Positions 36,004-48,560 of a DNA stretch of 64,000 nt are shown piece by piece. The notes below the pieces were generated by a model. That model saw nothing but the letters and a program-made list of their open reading frames with translations. It was not told where the DNA came from and searched no databases. The stretch's first letter is position 1. Each line of letters starts with the position of its first letter. Made by a program: the position numbers and the translations under genes. Source of the stretch: Pyxicephalus adspersus (taxonomy: Eukaryota > Chordata > Amphibia > Anura > Pyxicephalidae); assembly GCF_032062135.1 (NCBI RefSeq), contig NC_092860.1:128565749-128629748 (forward strand), written 5' to 3'.

Positions 36004-36489
36004 ACACAAATCCACCAGTAATGAGCAATTGTGATTTTTTTTCAAGATTTTAAATTTATTTTCTTCATGCCAAATTAATTAAAATTTACTACAGCATAAT
36101 ATAATTATCACAATTAAACTCAGACAAACTTTGTCCTTTGTGATTGCCTGCTTAGCTACAACACACACAACAAATAATATTATAATGATGGATGTTCTAC
36201 TATAAGTGACCTTCATAACGGTGACCTTTTAATGAAAAGTAATTATGTCTCCCTACTTTTCAATAATCAATTCACCACACACACCCGACAGAATGATAAT
36301 GACGTACACATCAAAATACTATACTGTTACAGAAGTTTTATGCTAATTTCATGCTGACACAAATCCATAATGTGGCAGCTTTAGATAAAGCTTCTTTATG
36401 TTTTGTTCACAGCAAAAAATAACTGAGCTAAGAACCGTCTCAGCTTTTCATGCAAGGAGATGAACTTGTCGGAACAATTTAAACAGCTA
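36004..36489. other. Unannotated, homeodomain-site-rich AT stretch
   Basis: No gene. Contains CCAAATTAATTAAAATTT, ATATAATTATCACAATTAAA and further TAAT cores. A weak candidate for conserved non-coding DNA. Confidence 0.3.
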
Positions 36490-36529
<40 letters not shown>

Positions 36530-36530
36530 T
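36490..36530. repeat. (TA)n microsatellite
   Basis: TATATAAATATATA followed by uninterrupted TA dinucleotides to about 36525. Confidence 0.95.
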
Positions 36531-37003
36531 TTCAAAGACACCAAAAATTATTTTTTTAAATCATTAATGACAACTGAAATATTAATAAGCTTATGCATGA
36601 ACCTGGTGAGTAGGTTCTTATTGCCACCAATCAGGTGCCATGTTTAATCTACCAGGACAATGAAGCAAATCTTTTTCTGGTGAGTTTGGAACTTGAAATT
36701 TAGAGCAGCTATTTTATTTATAGCTAGATTTAGACTTTACTTATCATTTTATTAAGATATGACCTTTACCAAATGTAAAATGTTATTTTTCTATTGATAG
36801 GTCATATTTACTAATGATTTGTTCAGTCTATCAGTACACTGCCCATTGAACCATGTATTCATATATACAGTATCTAATGCTGATTCCACATTAGTGCCAA
36901 AAGCCAAAGTAGCTAAGGTCCCACTGAAATTGAAGACAATAACACAAAAGTGAATGAATCATATACTTTAAAGCTGAAATCCAGCCTTACATTCAATCTT
37001 GCA
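36531..37003. other. Unannotated AT-rich stretch
   Basis: Nothing supported. Confidence 0.6.
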
Positions 37004-37156
37004 CAGTTGAACCGGCTCCTGTCCTTGGAGCTCGCAGACCACTAAATGCATGGACTCCGGAGTGCGCATGCGCGTGGAGCCGTGTGTCACTCAAAGGGGA
37101 AGACATCATGATGTCAGAACCCACCCATTATTCCATCGCAGGTCTGAGCCTTACAG
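37004..37156 (-). mobile_element. hAT-like MITE (family K), partial inverted copy
   Basis: On the minus strand it reads AAGGCTCAGACCTGCGATGG, GGTGGGTTCTGACATCATG, CCCCTTTGAGTGACACACGG and CATTTAGTGGTC. These blocks match 35227-35355 in order and orientation after complementing. The end CAGTTGAACCGG corresponds to CAGTGGTCGCC of the first copy. The outer left part of the family is absent. Confidence 0.75.
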
Positions 37157-38889
37157 CCCCCAGCTCAACCTTTTTATTTATTGGATTTCAGTTATATAAA
37201 CCATGGAGGTTCAGTATCACATGGCAGTACTACATAGGACAGTCTGCATGCACAAGGAGTCTGCCTAGGGATTCCCACTGGTCCAGATTAAAATATAACA
37301 ATCAAGACATTTGCACAAGTCCTACCCAGGACCAACACACTTACATTAGTAGAGCATTATTAGGTAAGCACGTAGACATGGTATTGTGATGCACAGTAAG
37401 CAATTTACAGCACCCTGACAGTTGCTAGCCATGACCTGCCTGCATTAAACAGAAAAGACCCAGTGATGACTCCAGTGGGCCTAAAATAAATATGTAATAA
37501 CAATAGAAAGGTTTTTGTTGATGATGGAATAAAGGAGGCTCTGGGAAGGCAAATTATAAGCTAAATAAACTTCAACCTTAATCCATCACTAAAACATTGC
37601 ATAAATTAATACTAGACTAAGGGTTTTTATTTTTTCCTTTCTAATTAATATTTTTCAACAGTTCATGGTCAGTAAAACGCTTTGCACACTGATTCAACCT
37701 ACATGCTTTGAAATGAAGTATATAATTAAATAGCTATGATTGATTTTACTGGGAGCTTAATGCACTCCACAAATGTCCTTTGACAATACAAATTTGAATC
37801 ATATTTAGGTTTTTATAAATCCAGGAGAAGGATAATTGGCGTTTGCAAAGCATCTAATACAATAACTCTGCTGCTACCTAGACCTATATTGGGAATTAAA
37901 TGGACAGGCAGCAAAAGATGAAAAAAAAATAATAATAATCCTGTTAACCTCAGTAGAATAGCAGAGGAAACCCTAATTGTTTTCCTTTTTTCTTTCCTAT
38001 CTTTAGCCATTAACATTGCTACTTGGTGAGTTAGAGTATGATCCATTACTGCTGGGATGACTTGGTAGAATTAATTCTTATGAATATGATATCTCGATAG
38101 GGAGCCTAACATGCAGAAATCACTTTGTGCAAATGGACACTTTTCCCCTCGGGACAATACACCAATTTCCGTTGCAGTATGAAAACCTAAAGTGATATTT
38201 TATTACTTATGCCAGAGGACCAATGTTCCTGAGATGAAGACTAATTGTTTACTGCTCCTGTATGTTATTGGTTAACAGTACAAATGTCTATCCACTTATC
38301 TTACACGAAAGAGTAGGAGATAGAGTTTGCCAATACATTGCTATTTTTATTTTTTTATAATATTATTAGTATTATTGTTTCTCCTATAATATGCTCTGAC
38401 CCTTCAGTAAATTATAACAGTGCAAACATCATGATTGGTCAACCTATCAGTTTTTTTTTTTAAACTAAAATTAGGTCCTACCAAAAAGCAGACATCAAGT
38501 GTGTCTGCTAGCATTAACCAGAAAATCTCCTTCTTTGATTTAGTTTAGCTAGTTGGTTTAGAAAACACTGCAAGTTTAGGCCAAATTAAGAATGCATTTT
38601 TATATTCTACCCTACTAGCAGGTATACTTTTCAACTGTTGCTCACCCACCATTTCTCTACAGGGGATCACCCTGTATTCAATGATGAGCTTTGGTCTGGT
38701 GATTGGCAATTCAGACCAGAGCTCTGTCAGTGGGTAGGCATAGCCCCTTATCATCCTGGAAGCTCCAATACAATGGGCTCTAATTGAATAGTAAGGTGGG
38801 ATTGGAGTATAGAATGGTGAGTATAATTTGCCGGAGAATAGGTAGGGGTTTTACTGGGCAACATATGCTTATTTATAAAGAAAGACACA
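37157..38889. other. Unannotated AT-rich stretch
   Basis: No supported gene. A 101-codon frame at 37084-37389 begins inside the transposon copy and is not a gene. Confidence 0.6.
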
Positions 38890-39106
38890 TGACACAATGG
38901 GTCTGATTTAATAAAGCTCTCCAAGACTGGAGAAGACAGACTAACATGAGTGAACGTGGGTGATGAAGGATTTTTATTAATTTGCTAATAATGTTTTCAA
39001 TTCAGGACCATATCCATTCCAGGTTTGTTGGATCACCATGTTTCCCCACAATAGTCTATCTTCTCCAGTCTTGGAGAGCTTTAATAAATCAGGCCCATCA
39101 TGTCAG
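38890..39106. mobile_element. Palindromic MITE family A, full copy
   Basis: Core from GGGTCTGATTTAATAAAGC to GCTTTAATAAATCAGGCCC, with arms containing CTGGAGAAGACAGACTA and the facing TAGTCTATCTTCTCCAG. Outside the core the flanks TGACACAATGGG and CCCATCATGTCA also pair, so the inverted repeat goes on for about 9-10 bases beyond the GGGCC block. Confidence 0.85.
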
Positions 39107-40070
39107 AAATGCCAAAATGTAGTAAAATCCTTTTTTGGTTATAACCCAAATTCACATTCAGAAGGAAATGTTTTGATTCAGCTTGAGCTATTAAAACAAA
39201 CTTTTTAATGCAATATTTAACTTTATACATAATCTCCCTGCAGGTAATGTATTTACTGGTGATTTATCTATTTCTGTGAAAGTGACACACTTGAAACACA
39301 TTCTGCTTGGGCTGTGGATTTAAATTTCCGTTTTGCAGAAAAGAAGTGTGCTTTATTTGTCTTTTCATCTTCTGGAAAATCAAACCCCTTCCATATTTTT
39401 TATTTGTTTCATATAATCATCACAGCACAGCAGAATGTCATTTAATTCACATTCTGTGGCTGAAATACTTATCACAGAATGTCATAGCCGCTCTCAAGCT
39501 GCAGAAACTGCACTGGATGAGGTATCATATTGATTTATGTAACTGATAAGTCAAAGTGAGCAAATGCGGTAATAATGAATTTTATTTCATCCATATATTG
39601 ACATACATGTAACAAGCTTTTATCTATACAGATTATGTGTGTGGCTCAGGCAATGTCCTAATCTGTTCCTGCAGGCAAAAAAACAACCCAAGAACACCAG
39701 TCCTTAATGGGTAAAGTTACTTTGTCTGTTGTGCTGAAATAAGCCCACCCTATTGGCTATGTTGCTCATTTGTAGAAAAAAAATATCCACCAAAGTGCCT
39801 TTGGTTTCCTGTGTCCCCTGCAGTCCTCAGTGACTCCATTGCCAGCCTACATGTCAGTACAGAACAAAAGATGCTAAGAAGAGCAACCCCTGAGCACTGC
39901 AAAGGACGTTCTTGGAAGTAATGGTTTAAAAGACACTTTACTGGAAGATATTTTCAAAGTTTTTTTTGGAGTAAGCAGCAGAACAGTTGGGTATTCACTT
40001 TGTTCTTTTACACTTCCTTAGGAAACTTTATTAAAGCAACAGATACACTAAACTGGCTTTTTGGTGATGA
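39107..40070. other. Unannotated stretch
   Basis: No supported gene. 39420-39580 has two CAGAATGTCAT direct repeats (39431, 39476) and TAAT cores and otherwise looks unique. Confidence 0.55.
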
Positions 40071-40299
40071 ATCATGCCAACACAATGGGTCTTATTCAAT
40101 AAAACTCTCCACATCTGAAGAATATATACCATCATGGGAGAACATGAGTGATCCAGGAAACATAGAATTGATCTGGTCCAGAACAACTAATACCAAATGA
40201 GTTTAGGAAATCCACTCCAGGTTTGCTAAATCATGCAGGTGGACCTATATCTAGTCTATCCTTTCCATCTTAAATCAGGCCCAATGTGTGTTGGCATGA
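40071..40299. mobile_element. Palindromic MITE family A, full copy with extended ends
   Basis: Core from GGGTCTTATTCAATAAAAC to TTAAATCAGGCCC. The surrounding ATCATGCCAACACAATGGG on the left pairs with CCCAATGTGTGTTGGCATGA on the right, apart from a CA indel. The terminal inverted repeat is therefore about 16-18 bases longer than the conserved core suggests. The frame of 66 codons over it is not a gene. Confidence 0.85.
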
Positions 40300-40867
40300 C
40301 CACCTATGGTCTTCTCCGGAGAAGCATAATAAAAATGCAGGAACACAACTGAAAAACTGTTTTGTCCCATGGAAGACCTTAAACAGACTCATGGTCTAGG
40401 AAGGTTGAAGAGCTAAATTAAAAGCAACCTAACCATCAACACCCAAAAAAAATGTAAACTGTCTTGGTGTTTACTACATCACTAAACAACCTTCAGTGTC
40501 CTCTTTTCTCCAGAGACCCCTCATCTATATGCATAGACATATGTAAAGTATATCTACCTTTCAGCCTACACAGAGAACTGGAGGCGTTAGGCAAGGAAAT
40601 TAGCATTTTCTTTGTGTCATCATTCATCTCATGTATAGAATATGAGGTGGTTTACAAGAAAGTAACTCTTTTCAAAGGAGGAGAAGATAAGCAATTTAAT
40701 CCTTATCACAGATTACCACTTTACCAGGAACATCACTGTGCGTGTGCATATAGCATATATATTATTTTATGACAGTGATAGAAACATGAAATCATGAACC
40801 CTGCTGGGGCATGAATTGATGTGAATAGTACATGGTGTATCTATCTGCAAAGGACTGCTGAATCTTT
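40300..40867. other. Unannotated stretch
   Basis: No supported gene. A 102-codon frame at 40464-40772 is unrecognised. Confidence 0.55.
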
Positions 40868-40868
40868 G

Positions 40869-40925
<57 letters not shown>
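40868..40925. repeat. Poly-A followed by (TA)n
   Basis: A run of about 18 A passes directly into some 19 TA dinucleotides. This could be the tail of an old retroposed element turned microsatellite, but no element body is recognisable upstream. Confidence 0.9.
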
Positions 40926-42955
40926 CACATAGAAACCATCAGAGCATTGATCTAAATTTTGCAAATAATACAGTTAATAACAAAACCAGAAGAAGTATTG
41001 ATGTCACAGACACTAAATCTCAGATGAGCCAAGAGTTATGTTTACTGTTACAGTGAACGAGTCACAGGGGACTGGCAGTCGTCATTGTGGGGTCCTCTGG
41101 TAGCAATTTATTTCATGTCTGAAAATCCCAACTCACACAATGATGGAGCTGATTGTATAAGCCTCCTAATAAGAGCTTACACCGCACTTTACTAGTGCTA
41201 ATTGTGAGATTAAAAACATTAAGTAAGACAAGCAGGCATACTGGGAATATTCATGATGAAGTTCAGTTTAAATCGCATTTCATGTTGATGTTTATAGTTT
41301 TACACAAAGAAGCAGCTAATATCCTAGAAAGTCATTTTCTACTCACATATGGATGGGATACTCATACGTTTTCTTTATAATCCAAGTAGTGATTTATTGT
41401 AAAATATATGTAAAGCAAAAACTTTCTTTTTATTTTAGATAAAAGGTAAATCCCTGATATTTTTGTGTCCTGTTGTAGTGATTTTCCATCCTTTCCTATC
41501 CTGTAGATAAAATCAGAGAAATCCCTACAAAGTAAGGTAAACATCCTGTTAGATTGCTGTCATCAGAATGAAGACCCCCAATAAAATGTTATCCTAGTAT
41601 TTTGATTTGATTCAAAACTTTGGCTTTTTACCTTTTTCCTTAGGGCTTCCCAATATAAATATAATATTTCCTTAAGTCTTCAAATATAAAACTTAAAAAG
41701 AAATGTTTGGCTTTAGATAAACTTTAACTCACCTGGACCTCTAATTAAACACATAATAGGACCACAGAATTCTGTTTTCACTATATACAGTTCACCTGTA
41801 GATCTATGCTCTACCTAAACTTCAATAGTCTATTCTGAAAACTTAAAACTTAATTTTATTTTAATCCAGTCTAAATTTTTCTTTATTTTCATCAGATATT
41901 TTTTTTTTGGCAAACTGTAGTGAAAAAGAAGGACAAAAATGTTCTGTAAATACCCTAAAGTGGAGAAAAGAAGTCCTACTAAAATTTATTAAAGTTTAAA
42001 AAGTGGCAATCAAGCAATGTAAATGTGGTGCACAGAAGCTCTATAAAGTTGTATTGACATGGCATTCATCACTAGCAACAGTACTCATTTATATCCAAAA
42101 AAATTGTCACGATTATGAAAGAGGTTTTTCATGGTAATAACTGATTGATCACTGTATTGCATTTACCCAAGCTTTGGAAGCTCAAGTCACAGAAGTACTA
42201 ATTGCCATTTTTTTTTACTAATATTGGATACTGTTTCAAAAGCCACCCACTACATATAAGGATAAAAATGGATGACACATCCATCTACATCATAACCAAG
42301 AAGATAGGAAAAGCAAATGTGAGATTTTTTAGGCTTCCAATCGATATACAAACGAGTTGTCTTACAAATGTGCCAATATGAATTCCCATATACAAATTAT
42401 ATACAATACCTTTGAAAATGCCAGCAACTCTATTTCAACAAGTAAAAATTGAACTGCAGATACACATAATAAAAACATTACAATGGATGCGATTTACATC
42501 AACAATGTTCAACATGAACCGTCATATGTCTTTTTCTGATTTTTTCAATGCGTTTCCCAAAACAAAATGTTGGCTTTTTCAGGAAACAAGAAAATAGATG
42601 ACCACCAGACAATCGAGAGATTATGTACTTCCTACGAATTCATTAGGCTCCCAGAGGCATTCCCTCGCTAATTGGCAGTAAACACCAAACAACCAGGGAG
42701 GGGGTAGGGGTGAAGACCATCGATAAATTAGTATCAAGAATAGGATATAGGTACTTTCATCTTAGATTTATCTCATTGGTGGTACAGGGGTTCCTATCTT
42801 TGTTTAACAATGAACTAAATGTCTGGATGCCAGATAAACAATTCAAATCCCTATATAGCCTTTGGGATCTCCAGATTAGACAAATCAACCCTGAAAATGG
42901 GCAATCTGCAAAACACTATCAAGTCAGCTAAAAAAAAGCCCTCCATTTGATAAAA
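40926..42955. other. Unannotated AT-rich stretch
   Basis: No supported gene. 42260-42930 contains short frames in several registers (61 and 73 codons) that give ordinary-looking peptides interrupted by stops. I could not match them to a family, and they could be chance or a very old coding relic. Confidence 0.5.
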
Positions 42956-42977
42956 GGGGGGGGGGGGGGGGGGGGGG
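42956..42977. repeat. Poly-G homopolymer, 22 bases
   Basis: Uninterrupted run of 22 G within AT-rich DNA. Runs of this kind can fold into G-quadruplexes and are error-prone in sequencing, so the length is uncertain. Confidence 0.9.
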
Positions 42978-44029
42978 AATATGGCTATTCTATATTCAAC
43001 ATTTTCTGTCAACTAGCTATTTGAAAACTGAGCCCCTAGATATTTCTCAAAAATTAATGAACAATGAATTAAAAAAGAAGAGTCAAATAAAAAATGTCAA
43101 TATTTAGATCTTGCTATTCACATGTTGAGCAGAAAAACTTCATCTCTATAACCAAAATAAACCTGAAGATATGGCATTGCCTAAAAATTCAGATGGGTGG
43201 CTGGAACAGAAAACCCCAGGCAACTCCCAGCGGTTTTGGAAATGTTTCAACATTTGACAGTGGATGGTACTAGTTCACTTCTGCCCCTATTCACACCCTT
43301 AGGAATGGCTGTGGGTGAGATGTAACATACAGCTTCCCAACCGCTGGCTTGGTTCTAGTCTGCGAGAAAGTAGTAACCATACCACAACTTCACCTATATG
43401 AACTTATTCTAATACCATAGGATACTTACACCTTGCACAAAACACCTCTAAATGAATTTAATGTACTTGGTTGTTTCATCAGATCTCATTTCTTTTCATC
43501 ATATTTTCACAGACATGGTATTTAAACTGGTTGTACATTTATTTGGCTTAATTAATAATCATTAAGAAGAACGGTTGTTTGGAAAACAGTGTCATACATT
43601 CAAGGTGAAACTTTTAATCATTGGATGATATCAACTGCAGAAATGTTTTCAATGAATTAAACTTTCAAATCCTTTTTTTTTCTGCTCAGCAGTGCACCAA
43701 TTTATCTCACGGAGCTTGTTATGAGTACTGACTGCTCTTATTAATGTAGGCACAACTTGAAAAGTGCAGTTAGAATTTTAGGACACAGTAGGATATAAAG
43801 ATATAATAATCATGCACATAGGTATTCAAAATATGTCAAAACAGTTTGGCAAGCAACATGCTTTTAGCAATCACAGCCATTTATGAAGTGCTAAGACTCC
43901 TTATTTTAAAACCTCCAACGTTTTAGTGGTGGAAGGATACATTCGCAATATGTAGCATTCTCTAGCCTTTCAAAGCCATCATTTTGGACCTTTCTTTTTT
44001 ATGTCAGTTCGCATGGTTTGTGTATTTCT
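42978..44029. other. Unannotated AT-rich stretch
   Basis: Nothing supported. Confidence 0.6.
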
Positions 44030-44290
44030 TCTGAAAATAATCAAAGCCACATATAGAACCTTGACCGACACGCCTCCTTGCTCTGTTTATTAGTTTGACA
44101 TTTTAAATAACTTTCGCATGTGCTACAGCACTTTAACGGGTCGCCAGAGAAAATGTCATATTTTTCTTAATAAATACCCATGGTTGATGCACAGCTATTT
44201 TTATAGCATAAAATAAGAATAATTTCTTTGTCAAATGTCAGTGAAATATTGGCATGCAACTGAAGCACCTGGAACATAAGAAATAGGCAA
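44030..44290. other. Candidate conserved non-coding element (hypothesis)
   Basis: A unique-looking block without simple repeats: CATGTGCTACAGCACTTTAAC, a TTAATAAATACCCATGG stretch and TCAAATGTCAGTGAAATATTG. No open frame. Composition only suggests regulatory DNA. Confidence 0.22.
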
Positions 44291-47201
44291 AGAAAAAGGA
44301 ATCAATGCATAAGTGAAAACATATTTTTAAGAGCACCTGTCATGGGGTAAAATATGGGGCTTCTCTGGCTAAAACACTTTTGAAAATTTTGCCTGTATAT
44401 CTCTGACATAAATGCATTTAAATCACAGATTTGTCAGAAGTCCTAATTTGATCTTTCATTTCCAGTGAGTTGAAGTCAAACATGCAGATAGACAACTGTT
44501 AATGATCATCAATAGACGCCAATGCCGTATAGTGTGGTTCAACCATCCAACCTCTGGACAATGACAGCTGTCACCATCTACCGGCCAGATTGGCTAAGTT
44601 TACTATAATGGTCAATGACAGACACAGAAATGTCAGATTGCAGTTGCTCAAAATCAGAGTTACGATCCAAGGTCCTACTAGCTCCGATCCAAGTCAGAAC
44701 CAACTCTGCTCAGAACTATCCAACCGTCTCTAATTATGACAACAAAGAATAACTCAAATATCCAAAGAAGACCCATTCACAATGCAGAGGCATCTTCTTG
44801 CAAGATTTGGGATCCTTAGCCATCCAATGGTCCTGGAGAAAATTTTACATCTCCCTGGCCTTGTGACAGTGGTCAGAAGTAAAGGGTAAGGTAAGTAAAT
44901 TCAAATACAACCTTTCCCAATACCCTTAGCTATTTCTAGCAAGAAGAGCTTTCTTCATGAATGAATTGGAGCGTGTCCTTATCGCAGCTTTAGAAAAGTC
45001 ACATTATTGGAACTCAAGGCTTACATGTTAATGATGAAACATTCAGACTGAAGTATATATATACATCTTGTATAACCCAGCAGTTATTTAGAGCGGCTGG
45101 AGGTTTGGCATGGGAGTTTTACCATGTATCAAAGTTTGTATTCAGCTGATTCTTCACTATTACCGGTAGTAAATCCCAGATTATTGATTTGCTGACATTG
45201 TTTAGTCTCTTCTGATTACACAAAATAGTAACATTAGCAATGTGTTTACTCTGTGCTAATCTGTAAATTAGAAATAGCAAACAATAGAAGACATCAGCAC
45301 AAGCCACCAGTACAATTAAAGTACACACATTAAAGTGGATTTACTATCACTCCTACAAAGGATTTACTGATTTCTTTGGGAAACCATCCCTATGATTGAA
45401 AGCTTAGAAATAGTAACTGACAGTAAATGTTTGTGGTTGATGCTTTACCCAGTGGCTTAGGTTTGAATGGTTAAGTAGGCTTCTGACTTAGAAATTGATA
45501 TCTGTATATGGCCACTACATTTAGGATGCAGAGCTACAAAACCAGAGCCTAGCACTGCTTTCACGTATCTCTAGGTGTTATTTATATGTGTTATTTTTGT
45601 CTTAAGGACCCCAAATCCCGGTGTTATATGTACATCTAAAATCTTCTACAGATAGCTGCCCTATTCCCCATGTACCCTAATATATACTAGTAAAAGGCTT
45701 TTCAACACTCTGTAGTATACTGGCATGCCCAAAGTACTAGATGGAATTAGGGGTCTAAAGCTGGTAATAAACAGGGTTTGGTTAAGTGCTCTTGCTGTTA
45801 TAAACAAATCCCTAATACAAAATTCTACCATAGAGGGTAAGTCTCAACCACTCATGATTACGCTTAGTAACGCTTTGGGTCTCTGCCTGATATGGCCCAA
45901 ACATCTATCTTTAGGCCTGAAAGAAAGCCAAACATTGAAAATGTTTGGTGATCGGATTTAGCACTGATTTGGGTCAGGTTTGGAGTCATACTCTTTACCT
46001 GTCATAAAAAAGAGGCAAATTCAACCAACACTACTCATCATTCCCACTAATAGATATGTTCCAGGAGGGATTCCGTCAAAGGTGGCAATTCTCAACAAGG
46101 GTACAGAAAGCAATAAAAATCTGCAGTTGCTCCAATTCTATACCACACCAACGAAAAAAAAAAAAAAAGAAACAACCAGAGTTTTACTTTATCAGACATT
46201 TGCATAGATGTATATCTATATTTACATACATCTGGCGAATTCTGCAAAAAAAGGAACTATTTAAAGAAGGAAAGGTTGTTTCAATATTTTGTTACTCCCA
46301 GGAATAACTTTTTTGAATCACAAATTGACTTGTCGTTTAAAATGATTGATGATTAACAATTTCTATTTTGAATTTAGTAACAGCTGTTGTCTATTGGGTA
46401 AAACATTCAGATGTTTTTATTTCTGAAACTCTGAGCTTTGTAAATCCCTCCAGGGTCCTCTACGTCACAGTACAGTGATCTGATATCATCCCTGGGACCA
46501 GGAGTAGAAATCTGATGCAACAAATCAGATACATTTTTGATTTATTTCTTTCATACTTCAGCTCCACATTACTAATAGAGCGCCTTGCCTTACAAGCGGC
46601 AACAGTGAAAAATAAGTGGTCGTGTTAGATAGGCACGCAGCATAGCTGAGAGACAAGCCTCTTGTGTTTAACTGCTCCTTTGCCTGTTTCTTTAACCAGA
46701 AGGAGCAATTATTTTATAAGTTACTGAGAAAGATATCCTGGGGGGAAAGTTGTGTGAGTGCAATACCCTCTGATGTCAGCTTCCCTGCAGTGATAACCAC
46801 CAATAATTCCCATTGCAAACTCCTAATGAATTTACATGACACTGTGCTGCGTCCACAGGCATCATTTTAAGTACCAAAATATGACAAAGTGTCAATGACT
46901 GTAAAAATGCATCATATATCAAAATTGGAAAAAAATAAGGGGCCATGTTCACATGTTTGTGAAATAATTAAAGAGAAGGATCCCACAAAAAAGAGGAAAT
47001 AAACACAACTTATTGAAACTCGGCCCTTGATGTAATCCTGTGCATATAAAAAGGCAAAAGCAACCCCTGGTGACTTGTTTTCAAAAGTGCAGCCTCTGGG
47101 GGTGTCATTCTCATTATGACTTCACTGATCAGTCGCTAAGCTGGAACAAACAAAGTTCATAAATTGTGATATGTGCTATCTGGGATGTATTTATTTCCAT
47201 A
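44291..47201. other. Unannotated stretch with weak coding-like traces
   Basis: No gene supported. Around 45600-46310 short frames in different registers (78, 75 and 83 codons) follow one another, ending in an A-rich tract (46156-46169). This could be a decayed LINE-type fragment, but no reverse-transcriptase motif is visible, so I do not call it. 44480-44720 may also be an old repeat. Confidence 0.45.
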
Positions 47202-47258
47202 GTGGTTGAATTTGATGGACTTATGTCTTTTTTTAACCTAACTGACTATGTTACTATT
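47202..47258. repeat. Dispersed-repeat fragment (GGTTGAATTTGATGGAC type)
   Basis: GGTTGAATTTGATGGACTTA, then TGTCTTTTTTTAACC and ACTGACTATGTTACTAT. From memory this wording is a frequent dispersed repeat end in frog genomes. Only one copy is seen here, so the call rests on recall. Confidence 0.45.
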
Positions 47259-47758
47259 GTATATATAATATTTGTTACTCAATAATAACTTAGTTTAGGT
47301 AGTCTTAGCTAAGATTTTGATTGCATCCTTGGAACCTATAACATTAAATGGAAGCTCCTATATTTCTGGCCTTTCGAGTTCACCTTAAAGGAGCACTAAA
47401 TTCCCTTAGGGGAAGGTAGGAGTGAGTTTTTCGCACAGTATATTTGCCGATTATGGAAAAACACTGAGCTTCTTGTAAGCATCCTGCAATGATGACAAGT
47501 CCAAGTTCCTGCCACCAATGCATCCCCCAAAGCCATCATCCATGCCACTGAGTCTTCAGGGTCCACAGCCTTCCTTTGTGCTTGCATAGGGATTATATTG
47601 TCTCCATCTTCTAGCACCAAAAATAGAGCTGGGCTCTACAATGCATGGCTCATATAGTGTAAAAGCCTTTGAGTTGAGATCTGCTTTAACTAATGTATAC
47701 AGTAAGTAAAGTCATTGGGGATAAATTAGGGATTGGTTGGAACCTTTTCGTAGTTATA
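47259..47758. other. Unannotated stretch
   Basis: No supported gene. A minus-strand frame of 74 codons (47396-47620) is unrecognised. Confidence 0.55.

Positions 47759-47800
<42 letters not shown>
47759..47800. repeat. (TA)n microsatellite with adjoining CA-rich stretch
   Basis: About 19 TA dinucleotides. Downstream, 47812-47862 is rich in ACACAC/CACACA. Confidence 0.95.
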
Positions 47801-48119
47801 AAAGATATACTTACACACACATATACACACATGTAGGGTGTCATTTGTATAACACACACACAGAAGCTAGAAGTATGCATATAATTGATATGTTTAAAAT
47901 GAAGTTGTTTTAAATTAGCACAAAGGTGTTTGGCTCTGACCTGTAGCAATAACTTTAATTAGTTCACCTCTTAGTATCAAGACAAGCTACATTTGTATGA
48001 TTTTTAAACAAATCCATTTTATGAATTGAGATAACTTTAGGGACAAGTGCTTTGTGTTTCTGACAGCTAAAAATCTATAAAGTACCCAATGCTGTTAGCT
48101 ATTATTTGTCTATAATGGT
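47801..48119. other. Unannotated stretch
   Basis: Nothing supported apart from short CA-rich tracts. Confidence 0.55.
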
Positions 48120-48560
48120 AATTATATACTAAAAATAGTTTAAGTGAAGTCTGATTGAGCTTGCTGATATGTATTCAGCACAGCAATTAGCACTTTTATT
48201 TCTCACAGTTTACTTGTGAAAATTATTTGCTTGCCTGAATGTACATCAAGCCAATTAAGACAACAGAGACGCACGTCACTGTCGGATTCTGACAGAGAAA
48301 AAGGCTTCCTTTGGATATGGGAGGACATTTTATTATTATATCTACTGAGATAAGTTATTCCCTTTTTTTGTAGTGCTAATTATACCCCAACATTTCCGCC
48401 ATATAATGTAAGCATTAGGCACGTTCTAAAAGTTTGCCAAAATTGAATGAATAAAATTAATATATTTGTTATATTTATTGTCACATTGTTAACAAATGAA
48501 ACAATGCAATTGTCTATGCTTATCATCATTTATTAATGTGACAATTTTAGGCATTTTTGG
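48120..48560. other. Candidate conserved non-coding region (hypothesis)
   Basis: A dense set of AT-rich factor-like cores (GCAATTAGCAC, GCCAATTAAGAC, GTTAACAAATGAAACAATGC) in unique-looking sequence. No coding potential. Needs cross-species alignment to mean anything. Confidence 0.25.

Noticed and set aside
40464..40772. 102-codon plus-strand frame
   Set aside because: No recognisable domain or family, and no splice or promoter context.
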